From Bifidobacterium phasiani (GTDB lineage: Bacteria > Actinomycetota > Actinomycetes > Actinomycetales > Bifidobacteriaceae): a DNA stretch of 64,000 nucleotides. Under the pieces are notes generated by a model, which had not been told where the DNA came from, made no database searches, and saw nothing but the letters and a program-made list of their open reading frames with translations. The stretch lies in NCBI RefSeq assembly GCF_019331775.1, contig NZ_JAHBBD010000008.1, forward strand, positions 30,894 through 94,893. Reading direction: 5' to 3'. How positions within the stretch are numbered: position 1 is the stretch's first letter; every line of letters begins with the position of its first letter. This document shows positions 1 to 8,021 of this stretch, piece after piece. Both the position numbers and the translations under genes were made by a program.

Positions 1-511
1 CCGTCTCCGGCAGCGAGCCGATGACGAGCAGGTGCTGGGCCACGCGGCCGGTGTCGGTGATGACGACGGCCAGCAGCGTCGTCATCGAGACCGGGACGAT
101 CTCGACGTGCCGCAGCGTGGACTTGGCCAGCGAGGGCGAGGCCACGACGGCGACCTGGCCGGTGATCTGCGCCAGCAGCCGGGCCGCGCGCTGCAGCGTG
201 TCCTCGAGGCTGGCCGAGCCGGACAGGAAGCTGTTGATGCCGCGGCGCTGCGCCTCGGACAGCGGCACGACGGTGGCCAGCCGGTCCACGAAGTACCGGT
301 AGCCCTTCTCCGTGGGGACGCGCCCCGCGGAGGTGTGCGGCTGGATGAGATAGCCCTCGTCCTCGAGCGCCGCCATGTCGTTGCGGATCGTGGCGGAGCT
401 GACGCCGAGGTCGTGGTCGCGGGCGAGGGTCGTCGAACCGACGGGCTCCTGCGAGCGGATGTAGTCCTCCACCACGGCGCGCAGCACCAGCATGCGTCGT
501 GACTGCGTCAT
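1..511 (-). CDS. hrcA: Heat-inducible transcription repressor HrcA (N-terminal part, runs off the window)
   Basis: Reading from 511 down gives [18 protein letters not shown], the winged-helix N-terminus of HrcA, continuing with [18 protein letters not shown] (recognition helix region) and [18 protein letters not shown], which is highly conserved in HrcA. About 170 of the usual 340-370 residues are present; the C-terminus lies left of the window. HrcA represses class I heat-shock genes by binding CIRCE. A perfect CIRCE lies 96 bp upstream of the start, so the gene is probably autoregulated. In bifidobacteria dnaJ usually follows, but it is not visible here. The ATG at 511 has a GGAGGC stretch just upstream. 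Confidence 0.93.
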   Translation of the reverse strand, partial: MTQSRRMLVLRAVVEDYIRSQEPVGSTTLARDHDLGVSSATIRNDMAALEDEGYLIQPHTSAGRVPTEKGYRYFVDRLATVVPLSEAQRRGINSFLSGSASLEDTLQRAARLLAQITGQVAVVASPSLAKSTLRHVEIVPVSMTTLLAVVITDTGRVAQHLLVIGSLPET

Positions 512-606
512 GCGTGCCTCCTTGGCTCCTGTCGCGATATGGTGTGTCGAACGGGTTCGGCGTGTCCTGCGTGTCGCGATGCGTGTCTTGTTCCGTGCCC
601 ATTGTA

Positions 607-633
607 TTAGCACTCCGCATATTTGAGTGCTAA
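607..633. promoter_or_regulatory. CIRCE operator (HrcA binding site)
   Basis: TTAGCACTC, 9 nt, then GAGTGCTAA is a perfect 9-N9-9 inverted repeat identical to the CIRCE consensus. It lies in the divergent region between hrcA (minus) and tkt (plus), closer to hrcA, and is expected to control hrcA and the downstream dnaJ. Confidence 0.95.
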
Positions 634-664
634 TTCGTTCGTCCCCGGTGAACGCGGAGTGAAA

Positions 665-678
665 TGTGAGCGCTAACG
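665..678. promoter_or_regulatory. LacI-family-like operator upstream of tkt
   Basis: TGTGAGCGCTAACG contains GTGAGC/GCTAAC, a half-site pair with one mismatch around a central CG, which is the typical shape of LacI-family operators. It lies about 145 bp before the tkt start. Known biology: LacI-type regulators such as AraQ and MalR1 control central carbon genes in Bifidobacterium breve. Assigning this site to one of them is inference. The rest of 512-821 holds no gene; a possible -10 (TAGGAT, 734-739) precedes tkt. Confidence 0.5.
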
Positions 679-821
679 GAACGGACACGGCGAAAAATCG
701 CGGAAAATACGGGTTCAGGTCGGCTGCCGAAGCTAGGATGTAAGAGCAATGTGAGGACGTTCATGGCCCGGCACAAGCCGTGAAGCGTGGCGTCCGAAGT
801 ATTGGAAGGAAAGTAGAACCT

Positions 822-2918
822 ATGACCGATAACACCTGGTCTGAATTGGACGAGCGCGCCATCAAGATGGCGAAGGTGCTCTCTGCGGACGCCGTTCAGA
901 AGGCTGGCCACGGCCACCCCGGCTCCCCGGTGTCGCTGGCCCCGATCGCCTACACCCTGTACCAGCGCTTCATCAAGCACGATCCGAACGACCCGAACTG
1001 GGCCGGCCGCGATCGCTTCATCCTCTCCGGCGGCCACGCCTCGCTGACCCAGTACGTGCAGCTCTACTTCTCCGGCTACGGCGTGACCCTCGACGACCTC
1101 AAGTACTTCCGCGGCGGCAAGGACACCCGCACCCCGGGCCATCCCGAGGTCGGCCTGACCCCCGGCATCGAGATGACCACCGGCCCGCTGGGCCAGGGCC
1201 TGGCCTCCGCCGTCGGCTTCGCCTACGGCCAGCGCTACGAGCGCGGCCTGCTCGACCCGGACGCCCCGGCCGGCACCTCGCCGTTCGACCACAAGGTGTG
1301 GGTCATCTGCGGCGAGGGCGACGTCGAGGAGGGCGTCTCCTCCGAGGCCTGCTCGCTCGCGGGCAACCAGAAGCTCGGCAACCTGACCGTGATCTTCGAC
1401 GCGAACCACATCCAGATCGAGGGCGAGACCAAGATCGCCTTCGCCGAGGACATCCTCAAGCGCTACGAGGCCTACGGCTGGTACACCGACGAGATCAGCT
1501 TCATCCAGCCCGACGGCTCCTACAAGGAGGACATCGAGGGCCTGACCAAGGTGCTCGAGAAGGCCGAGCAGGTCACCGACCGCCCGAAGTTCATCAAGGT
1601 TGACACCCTGATCGCCTGGCCGACCCCGGGCAAGACCAACGATCCGTCCTCGCACGGCTCCGCCCTGGGCGTCGACGCCGTCCGCGGCCTCAAGGAGACC
1701 CTGGGCTTCGACCCGGACGTCGACTTCCCGGTCGACGAGGAGGCCCTGGCCCACGCCCGCAAGGTCGCCGAGCGCGGCCTGAAGGCCCACGCCGAGTGGG
1801 ACGAGGCCTTCGCCAAGTGGGCCGAGGCCAACCCGGACAAGGCCGCCCTGTACGAGCGCATCCACGCTGGCAAGCTGCCCGAGGACTTCGACAAGGCCAT
1901 CGACGAGCTCGAGGCCGGCTTCGAGACCGGTGCCAAGGTCGCCACCCGCAAGGCCTCCGGCGCCGTGATCAACGCGATCGCCGCCGTCATGCCCGAGCTG
2001 TGGGGCGGCTCCGCCGACCTCGGCGGCTCCAACAACACCAACATCAAGGGCGCCGCGTCGTTCGTGCCCGAGGAGTACGCGACCACCCAGTGGCCGAACG
2101 CCTCGATCTACGGCCGCCAGCTGCACTTCGGCGTGCGCGAGTTCGCGATGGGCGCCATCACCAACGGCATCCTGCTCGGCTCCGACACCCGCCCGTTCAA
2201 CGGCACCTTCTTCCAGTTCGCCGACTACGAACGCGCCGCCTGCCGTCTGGCCGCGCTGATGGAGATCCCGAACCTCTACGTGTGGACCCACGACTCCGTG
2301 GCCCTCGGCGAGGACGGCCCGACCCACCAGCCGATCGAGCACCTGGCCTCCTTCCGCGCGATCCCGCAGTTCGAGGTCGTCCGCCCGGCCGACCAGTGGG
2401 AGACCGCCGAGGCCTACCGCGCGTTCTTCGAGAAGGAGAACACCTACCCGACCGCGATGATCCTGACCCGCCAGGGCGTGCCGACGCTCGCCGAGACCGC
2501 CGAGAAGGCCAAGGACGGCGTGAAGAAGGGCGCCTACGTGCTCGTCGACACCGAGGGCACCCCGGACGTCATCATCATGGCCTCCGGCTCCGAGGTCCAG
2601 TGGGCCGTGGCCGCCGCCAAGACCCTGGCCGAGGAGGGCATCAAGGCCCGCGTCGTGTCCATGGTCTCGATGGAGTGGTTCGAGGAGCAGGACGCCGAGT
2701 ACAAGGAGGCCGTGCTTCCGGCCTCCGTCAAGGCCCGCGTCTCCGTCGAGGCCGGCCTGGCCATGCCGTGGTACAAGTACCTCGGCGCCTACGGCAAGCC
2801 GGTGTCGATCGAGCAGTTCGGCCTGCAGGGCGACGGCGGCCAGAACATGATCGACCTCGGCATCACCGCCGAGCATGTGGTCGAGGCCGCCAAGGCCTCC
2901 ATCGACGAGGCCAAGTGA
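822..2918 (+). CDS. tkt: Transketolase
   Basis: 698 aa, the full family length. It is a thiamine-diphosphate enzyme moving two-carbon units between ketose and aldose phosphates; in bifidobacteria it works with transaldolase in the fructose-6-phosphate phosphoketolase (bifid) shunt. Visible landmarks are GHGHPGSP near residue 30, the ThDP/metal motif GEGDVEEG near 165, the pyrimidine-domain region GVREFAMGAITNG near 445 and HDSVALGEDGPTHQP near 490. The start is the ATG at 822 with AAGGAAAG 8-12 nt upstream; an upstream in-frame ATG at 780 lacks a ribosome site. Codon use is strongly biased to C/G-ending codons, as in highly expressed genes. tal follows 139 bp downstream in the same direction. 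Confidence 0.97.
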   Translation: MTDNTWSELDERAIKMAKVLSADAVQKAGHGHPGSPVSLAPIAYTLYQRFIKHDPNDPNWAGRDRFILSGGHASLTQYVQLYFSGYGVTLDDLKYFRGGKDTRTPGHPEVGLTPGIEMTTGPLGQGLASAVGFAYGQRYERGLLDPDAPAGTSPFDHKVWVICGEGDVEEGVSSEACSLAGNQKLGNLTVIFDANHIQIEGETKIAFAEDILKRYEAYGWYTDEISFIQPDGSYKEDIEGLTKVLEKAEQVTDRPKFIKVDTLIAWPTPGKTNDPSSHGSALGVDAVRGLKETLGFDPDVDFPVDEEALAHARKVAERGLKAHAEWDEAFAKWAEANPDKAALYERIHAGKLPEDFDKAIDELEAGFETGAKVATRKASGAVINAIAAVMPELWGGSADLGGSNNTNIKGAASFVPEEYATTQWPNASIYGRQLHFGVREFAMGAITNGILLGSDTRPFNGTFFQFADYERAACRLAALMEIPNLYVWTHDSVALGEDGPTHQPIEHLASFRAIPQFEVVRPADQWETAEAYRAFFEKENTYPTAMILTRQGVPTLAETAEKAKDGVKKGAYVLVDTEGTPDVIIMASGSEVQWAVAAAKTLAEEGIKARVVSMVSMEWFEEQDAEYKEAVLPASVKARVSVEAGLAMPWYKYLGAYGKPVSIEQFGLQGDGGQNMIDLGITAEHVVEAAKASIDEAK

Positions 2919-2945
2919 CCGGCCGCCGCAAGGCGACGATCGCAT

Positions 2946-3031
2946 GATTCCGCACGGCGGAATCGACCGGTCCGGGCGGCGGGAGCCACGACGCTCCCCC
3001 GCCGCCCGGACCGGAACACCAGATGTGTTCC
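2946..3031 (+). terminator. Three consecutive hairpins between tkt and tal
   Basis: 2946-2964 is a perfect 7-bp stem (GATTCCG/CGGAATC) with a 5-nt loop. 2967-3014 is a 20-bp GC-rich stem (left arm from CCGGTCCGGG, right arm ending CCCGGACCGG) with a 2-nt bulge. 3013-3031 is GGAACAC-CAGAT-GTGTTCC, overlapping the foot of the big stem by two bases, so those two partly compete. No T-run follows any of them. They may act as a partial terminator, mRNA stabiliser or attenuator that sets the tkt:tal ratio. Confidence 0.6.
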
Positions 3032-3057
3032 CTAACGGAAACAAAGGAGAAAAACAA

Positions 3058-4161
3058 ATGACTGAAGCAACGCAGCGCACGTCCGACTCCGGCGTCTCGA
3101 TCTGGCTGGACGACCTGTCCCGCACCCGCATCGAGTCCGGCAACCTGCAGGAGCTCATCGCCGAGAAGAACGTGGTCGGCGTCACCACCAACCCGTCCAT
3201 CTTCCAGAAGGCCCTGAGCCAGGTCGGCCCGTACGACGCCCAGCTCAAGGAGCTCGGCAAGGTCGACGTGGACACCGCCATCCGCGAGCTGACCACGACC
3301 GACGTGCGCAACGCCACCGACATCTTCCGCGAGATCGCCGAGAAGACCGACTTCGTCGACGGCCGCGTCTCCATCGAGGTCGACCCGCGTCTGGCCCACG
3401 ACACCGAGGGCACCGAGAAGCAGGCCGTCGAGCTGTGGGAGAAGGTCAACCGCCCGAACGCGATGATCAAGATCCCGGCGACCCTCGAGGGCCTGCCGGC
3501 GATCACCGCCACCCTGGCCAAGGGCATCTCCGTGAACGTCACCCTGATCTTCTCGCTCGAGCGCTACGAGCAGGTCATTGACGCCTTCATCGAGGGCATC
3601 GCCCAGGCCGACGCCAACGGCCACGACCTCAAGCACATCGGCTCCGTCGCCTCCTTCTTCGTCTCCCGCGTGGACACCGCGGTCGACAAGCAGCTCGAGG
3701 AGATCGGCACCGACGAGGCCAAGGCCCTCGAGGGCAAGGCCGCCATCGCCAACGCCCGCATCGCGTACGAGCTGTTCGAGAAGAAGTTCGCGGAGGATCC
3801 GCGCTGGGCCGCCCTCGAGGCCAAGGGCGCCAAGAAGCAGCGCCCGTTGTGGGCCTCCACCGGCACCAAGAACCCGAACTACTCCGACTGCGTCTACGTC
3901 GACGAGCTGGTCGCCCCGTTCGTGGTCAACACCATGCCGGAGAAGACCCTGAACGCCCTCGCCGACCACGGCAACGGCGCCCCGACCATCCAGGGCACCT
4001 ACGAGGAGAGCCACGCCGTCATGGACAAGCTCGCCGAGCTCGGCATCGACTTCAAGGCCGTGACCGACAAGCTCGAGGCCGATGGCGTCTCCCAGTTCAT
4101 CAACTCCTGGGATTCGGTCATCGCCGACGTGCAGGCCGGCATCGACCGCGTCAACGGCTGA
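3058..4161 (+). CDS. tal: Transaldolase
   Basis: 367 aa, of the long actinobacterial (TalB/Tal-2-like) type. It transfers the dihydroxyacetone unit between sedoheptulose-7-P/glyceraldehyde-3-P and erythrose-4-P/fructose-6-P and is required by the bifid shunt. Seen: VGVTTNPSIFQKAL near residue 40, RPNAMIKIPAT near 135 with the Schiff-base lysine context, and a SVASFFVSRVD stretch near 200. The ATG at 3058 has an AAAGGAGA ribosome site 7 nt upstream. It follows tkt and shares its extreme codon bias, suggesting joint high expression. A strong terminator follows the stop. Confidence 0.97.
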   Translation: MTEATQRTSDSGVSIWLDDLSRTRIESGNLQELIAEKNVVGVTTNPSIFQKALSQVGPYDAQLKELGKVDVDTAIRELTTTDVRNATDIFREIAEKTDFVDGRVSIEVDPRLAHDTEGTEKQAVELWEKVNRPNAMIKIPATLEGLPAITATLAKGISVNVTLIFSLERYEQVIDAFIEGIAQADANGHDLKHIGSVASFFVSRVDTAVDKQLEEIGTDEAKALEGKAAIANARIAYELFEKKFAEDPRWAALEAKGAKKQRPLWASTGTKNPNYSDCVYVDELVAPFVVNTMPEKTLNALADHGNGAPTIQGTYEESHAVMDKLAELGIDFKAVTDKLEADGVSQFINSWDSVIADVQAGIDRVNG

Positions 4162-4184
4162 ACTGAAGCAATAAGCAATCGATC

Positions 4185-4228
4185 CTGAAAAACGTACATC
4201 TCAGCGTGCTGAGATGTACGTTTTTCAG
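4185..4228. terminator. Bidirectional intrinsic terminator (tal / GH3 convergent)
   Basis: A perfect 21-bp stem begins CTGAAAAACGTACATCTC, with a 2-nt gap (GT) at the centre. It has an A-run on the left arm and a T-run on the right, so it works in both directions between the convergent tal and GH3 genes. The same stem recurs at 9351-9395. Confidence 0.92.
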
Positions 4229-4250
4229 TATTCAGTACCGGAGCGGGCTA

Positions 4251-7115
4251 TCAGCCGACGGTGATGGTGGGCTCGCTGCGCTTGCGCAGGTAGGCGCGGA
4301 TGGCGAGGACCTCCCAGCCGATCAGCAGGACGGCGACGACGACGTCGATGGCGATGGCCACCTTCATCCAGGTCTCCAGTCCGGTCTTCAGGTTCTCCGG
4401 GGCGTAGGCGCGGCTGTTGACCACGGTGTACATGATGTCGTGGCAGGCGTCGCGCATGTAGTTCACGTACACCGGGTTATCCGTGTAGGACACGAAGTTC
4501 GTGCCGATATCGAACGTGGACAGGCAGGTGTCGCCGCCGGCGGCGATCATCTGGTCGGCGTTCATGTAGTAGGCGCCCGCGAAGTAGTCGGTGTCCACGA
4601 AGCCGCGGAAGCCCCACTCGTCGCGCAGCACGCCGGTGAGCAGCTCCGGGCAGCCGCCGGCCCACACGTTGCCGATGTAGTTGAACGAGGACATCACCGC
4701 GGTGGCGCCGCCCTCCTTCACGCACATCTCGAACGGCTTCAGGTACAGCTCGCGCAGCGGCTGCTCCTGGATCCACGAGCACAGCATCGACCAGCGGTTC
4801 GTCTCCTGCTCGTTGAGCACGAAGTGCTTGAGGTAGGCGTACACGCCGTGCTCGGCCGCGCCGGCCACCGCCTTCGAGGCCATGACGCCGGACAGCAGGC
4901 TGTCCTCCGAGAAGTACTCGTAGCTGCGGCCCTCGAAAGCCGAGCGGTGCAGGTTCATCGACGGGGCATACCAGCCGGAGGCGCCGAGCTGGTCGGCCAT
5001 CTCGCCCATGTCGGAGCCGTAGGCGGAGGCCATCTCCGGGTTCCAGGTCGCCGCGATCATCACCGCGGAGGGGAAGCCCACCGAACCGGCGCCGGTGAAG
5101 TTGTTGCTCAGCGCCGACGGGCCGTCGACGTCCACGGTGCTGGCCTTGTCCACGCTCGCCGCGGCCGCGGTCTGGAAGCCGCCGTGGGCGATCATGTCCT
5201 GCATGTCGTCGATGGTCAGCTGGTCGAGCAGGTCGTCCCACTGCGGGTCGTCGTAGTCGGCGCCGCGCAGGTCGGCCAGCGTCAGGCCGTTGTCGGCGCC
5301 CGTCGTCGGCATCTCGGCGTCGGCGTCGGTCTCCTCCTGGTAGGTGGAGGTGTTGATGAAGCCGGCCTTGAGCTCGTCGGACATCGTCATGCTCTCCGGC
5401 GCGGCGAGCGCCTCGTCCATGTTGGCGAAGCCGTCCGCACGCGACAGGTAGGTCACGTCGCCCGCGGCGAAGCCGAAGCGGTTGACCGCCGCGACCTGGT
5501 CGGTGGAGCGCGGGTTGTCCTCGCCGTACACGATGTCCTCGTCCACGTGGTGGGTGAAGGAGTCGATGACGGTGTGCGAGTCGGAGTTCAGCGAGATGAC
5601 GTAGTCGCCGGCCTCGAGGACGTAGTGGCCGTCGCCGCTCTGGTCGTACGACGCCATGTCCTCCTCATTGATGGTGAAGGACAGCGTCTGCGAGTCGCCC
5701 GGCTCGAGCAGGTTGGTCTTGGCGAAGTCGATGAGGTTCGCGCTGGCCTTCTCGATGCCGCCGTCGGTGTAGGGCGGGTTGTAGTAGATCTCAGCCACGC
5801 CCTTGCCGGCCACGTCGCCGGTGTTCGTCACCGTGACGTCGAAGCCGATGGTGCCGTCGCCGTTGTCGACCGGCTCTCCCAGCGTCTGCTCGAAGGTCGT
5901 GTAGCTCAGGCCGTAGCCGAACGGGTACTGCACCACGCTGTCGTAGTCGATCGCGCCCTCGGCGGCCGCGGTCTCATAGAAGCGGTATCCGGCGTAGATG
6001 CCCTCGACGTAGTTCACGAACGTCGGCACGGAGCCGCTCATGTACGGGTCGCTGTCATCGACCATGAACTCGTCCATGTTGTCGTACGGGAAGTTGCCGA
6101 TGTTGTTGAACGTCGGCGTCGCGGTCAGGTCGTACACGAAGGTGTCCGGGGTCTTGCCGGAGGGGTTCGTCTCGCCGCTGAGGATGTCGCCGAGCGCGTC
6201 GAAGCCGGTCTGGCCGGGGCCGGCGCACCACAGCGCGGCCTTGATCTGCGGGTACTCGTCGACGAAGCCCAGCTCCATCGGCGACAGGCCGTCGTACACC
6301 ACGATGACGTTCTCGTAGTCGTCGCAGACCATGTCGAGCAGGTCGCGCTCCGTCCGGCTCAGCTGCAGGTAGTGCTCACCCTGCTCGAAGTCGGCGTACT
6401 CGGTCGAATTGTCCTGGTGCGTCGCGGAAGCCATGTCGGTGGGCAGGTCGTTGCCCTCGCCGCCGACGCGGCCGATCACGAACAGCGCGGTGTCGGAGAA
6501 CTCGCGCGCCGACTCCAGCAGGTCGTCGCCGTACTCGGCGACGGGCGGCTCGGGCAGCGTCCAGTCGGTGCCGTAGTCGCTGCGGGTCAGGCCGTAGCTG
6601 TTATAGAAATCGATCAGGTCCTGGTTGACGGAGAACCCGGCGTCCTCGAGCCCCTCGACCAGCGTGACGCGGTCGTACAGGTCGTTCAGCGCGCCGGCGC
6701 CGCTGCCGCCGTACACCGGGTTCGCGACGGTCCATCCGAAGGTGTTGATGGCCGAGCCGGGCTCCAGCGGCAGACCGCCGTCGTTCTTCAGCAGCACCGT
6801 GCCCTCGCCGGCGATGGTGCGCGTGTCCTGGTTGCTGCGGTCGGTGGCCTCGGCGCTGATGGTGCCGCTGCCGCCGAGGGCCAGCGTCAGCAGCGTGGAC
6901 ATCGGCCCGAGGCAGATGAGGTTGGCGACGGCCACGATCGCCGCGATGGCGACGATCGCCGACTCCTTGCGGATCAGCCCGCGCAGCGCGACGTTCGCCT
7001 TGCGGCACGCCACGGCGGTGACGATCGCGACGACGAGGATCACTGCCAGAGCGACGAGGTACCAGCGGCATGACTGGATGACGCTGACGACATCGCTCAT
7101 GTTGATGTCGATCAT
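4251..7115 (-). CDS. Membrane-anchored glycoside hydrolase family 3 (beta-glucosidase-like), domain-permuted
   Basis: 954 aa. The usual GH3 order is reversed. The region that normally begins the C-terminal domain (EGTVLLKNDGGLPL) is near residue 105, and the TPDTFVYDLTATPTFNN/YPFGYGLSYTTFE stretch near 320-390 is followed by a fibronectin-III-like part. The (beta/alpha)8 nucleophile domain comes last: FVLNEQETNR, and the nucleophile motif GFRGFVDTDYF (Asp in place of the classic SDW context) near 850. Hydrophobic segments sit at residues about 18-36 and 52-80 and again at the C-terminus (about 915-940), so both ends are membrane-attached. The ATG at 7115 follows AAAGGAG. Likely role: surface hydrolysis of beta-glucosides or related oligosaccharides; exact substrate unknown. 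The two-component pair is divergent to it. Confidence 0.85.
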   Translation of the reverse strand: MIDINMSDVVSVIQSCRWYLVALAVILVVAIVTAVACRKANVALRGLIRKESAIVAIAAIVAVANLICLGPMSTLLTLALGGSGTISAEATDRSNQDTRTIAGEGTVLLKNDGGLPLEPGSAINTFGWTVANPVYGGSGAGALNDLYDRVTLVEGLEDAGFSVNQDLIDFYNSYGLTRSDYGTDWTLPEPPVAEYGDDLLESAREFSDTALFVIGRVGGEGNDLPTDMASATHQDNSTEYADFEQGEHYLQLSRTERDLLDMVCDDYENVIVVYDGLSPMELGFVDEYPQIKAALWCAGPGQTGFDALGDILSGETNPSGKTPDTFVYDLTATPTFNNIGNFPYDNMDEFMVDDSDPYMSGSVPTFVNYVEGIYAGYRFYETAAAEGAIDYDSVVQYPFGYGLSYTTFEQTLGEPVDNGDGTIGFDVTVTNTGDVAGKGVAEIYYNPPYTDGGIEKASANLIDFAKTNLLEPGDSQTLSFTINEEDMASYDQSGDGHYVLEAGDYVISLNSDSHTVIDSFTHHVDEDIVYGEDNPRSTDQVAAVNRFGFAAGDVTYLSRADGFANMDEALAAPESMTMSDELKAGFINTSTYQEETDADAEMPTTGADNGLTLADLRGADYDDPQWDDLLDQLTIDDMQDMIAHGGFQTAAAASVDKASTVDVDGPSALSNNFTGAGSVGFPSAVMIAATWNPEMASAYGSDMGEMADQLGASGWYAPSMNLHRSAFEGRSYEYFSEDSLLSGVMASKAVAGAAEHGVYAYLKHFVLNEQETNRWSMLCSWIQEQPLRELYLKPFEMCVKEGGATAVMSSFNYIGNVWAGGCPELLTGVLRDEWGFRGFVDTDYFAGAYYMNADQMIAAGGDTCLSTFDIGTNFVSYTDNPVYVNYMRDACHDIMYTVVNSRAYAPENLKTGLETWMKVAIAIDVVVAVLLIGWEVLAIRAYLRKRSEPTITVG

Positions 7116-7310
7116 ATGACAACTCCTTTGTTTCTCTCATGCACGAGATCGCATGCATGCGTACCTGGCATCGTAGGCGTGCGCGCGGCGACGCGCCGGG
7201 CCCCGGGCACCACCTGTCGTTTTCCCGTCGTGGTCGGTCGGCGCCGGCGCCGCGATTTCCCGCCCCCGCGCGGCGCGTGGTAGATTGTTCGCGTCGAAAG
7301 CTGGTGGAAT

Positions 7311-8021
7311 ATGATCGAACTTGCCATAGTCGAGGATGACGAGGCGCAGGCGTGGCTGCTGCGCCGATACGTGGATCGGTACGCCGCCGACCACGGGGTG
7401 GGCTTCGACGTGAGCGTGCACCGCACCGCCGAGGACCTGTTGGACGGCCGGGCGAAGGCGGCCGACCTGGTGTTCATGGACATCCAGCTGCCCGGCATCG
7501 ACGGCATGGAGGCCGTGCGGCGCATCCGGCGGCGGCGCGCGGACGTGCCGGTGGTGTTCATCACGAGCCTGGCGCAGTACGCCATCGAGGGGTACCGGGT
7601 GCACGCGCTCGACTTCGTCGTCAAGCCGGTGTCGTACTCCAACTTCGAGTTCAAGATGACCCGGGCGCTGCGCGCCGTCCGACGCGAGCGCGGCGCCGGG
7701 ATCTCCGTGCGCGCCGACGACGGCCTGCACGTGGTCGAGACCCGCGACATCCGCTACATCGAGGTGCGCAACCACGAGCTCACCTACCATCTGACCGACG
7801 GCGAGCTGCGCTCCCGCGGGTCGGTGGCCGAACGCGAGCGCGAGCTCAAGGACGCCGGTTTCGTGCGCTGCAACGTGTGCTATCTGGTGAACATGCGGCA
7901 TGTCGCGGGCTTCGGCGACGAGGGGCTCGTCCTGGACGACGGCACCGCGCTCGCCGTGAGCCGCGCCCGCCGCCGCGCCACGATGGAGGCGATCGCCAGA
8001 TACATGGGAGGCATGCGCTGA
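7311..8021 (+). CDS. LytTR-family response regulator
   Basis: 236 aa. An N-terminal receiver (IVEDDE near residue 6-11, phospho-acceptor in LVFMDIQLPG near 58, VFITS near 83, DFVVKPV near 103) is followed by a LytTR DNA-binding domain (DIRYIEVRNHELTYHLTDG near 150-165, CNVCYLVNMRHV near 195). This is the AgrA/LytR type, often controlling peptide-sensed or surface functions. Its stop overlaps the start of the sensor kinase (TGATG), indicating translational coupling. It is divergent from the GH3 gene, a plausible target. Confidence 0.9.
   Translation: MIELAIVEDDEAQAWLLRRYVDRYAADHGVGFDVSVHRTAEDLLDGRAKAADLVFMDIQLPGIDGMEAVRRIRRRRADVPVVFITSLAQYAIEGYRVHALDFVVKPVSYSNFEFKMTRALRAVRRERGAGISVRADDGLHVVETRDIRYIEVRNHELTYHLTDGELRSRGSVAERERELKDAGFVRCNVCYLVNMRHVAGFGDEGLVLDDGTALAVSRARRRATMEAIARYMGGMR

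Noticed and set aside
630..3542. 970-codon minus-strand frame across tkt and tal
   Set aside because: Antisense to two well-identified enzymes; no conserved motif; starts within the promoter region.
4206..7073. Open frame of 955 codons on the plus strand opposite the GH3 gene
   Set aside because: It is the high-GC mirror of a real gene: composition is Val/Ala/Arg/His/Gly-rich, with no family motif and no ribosome site.
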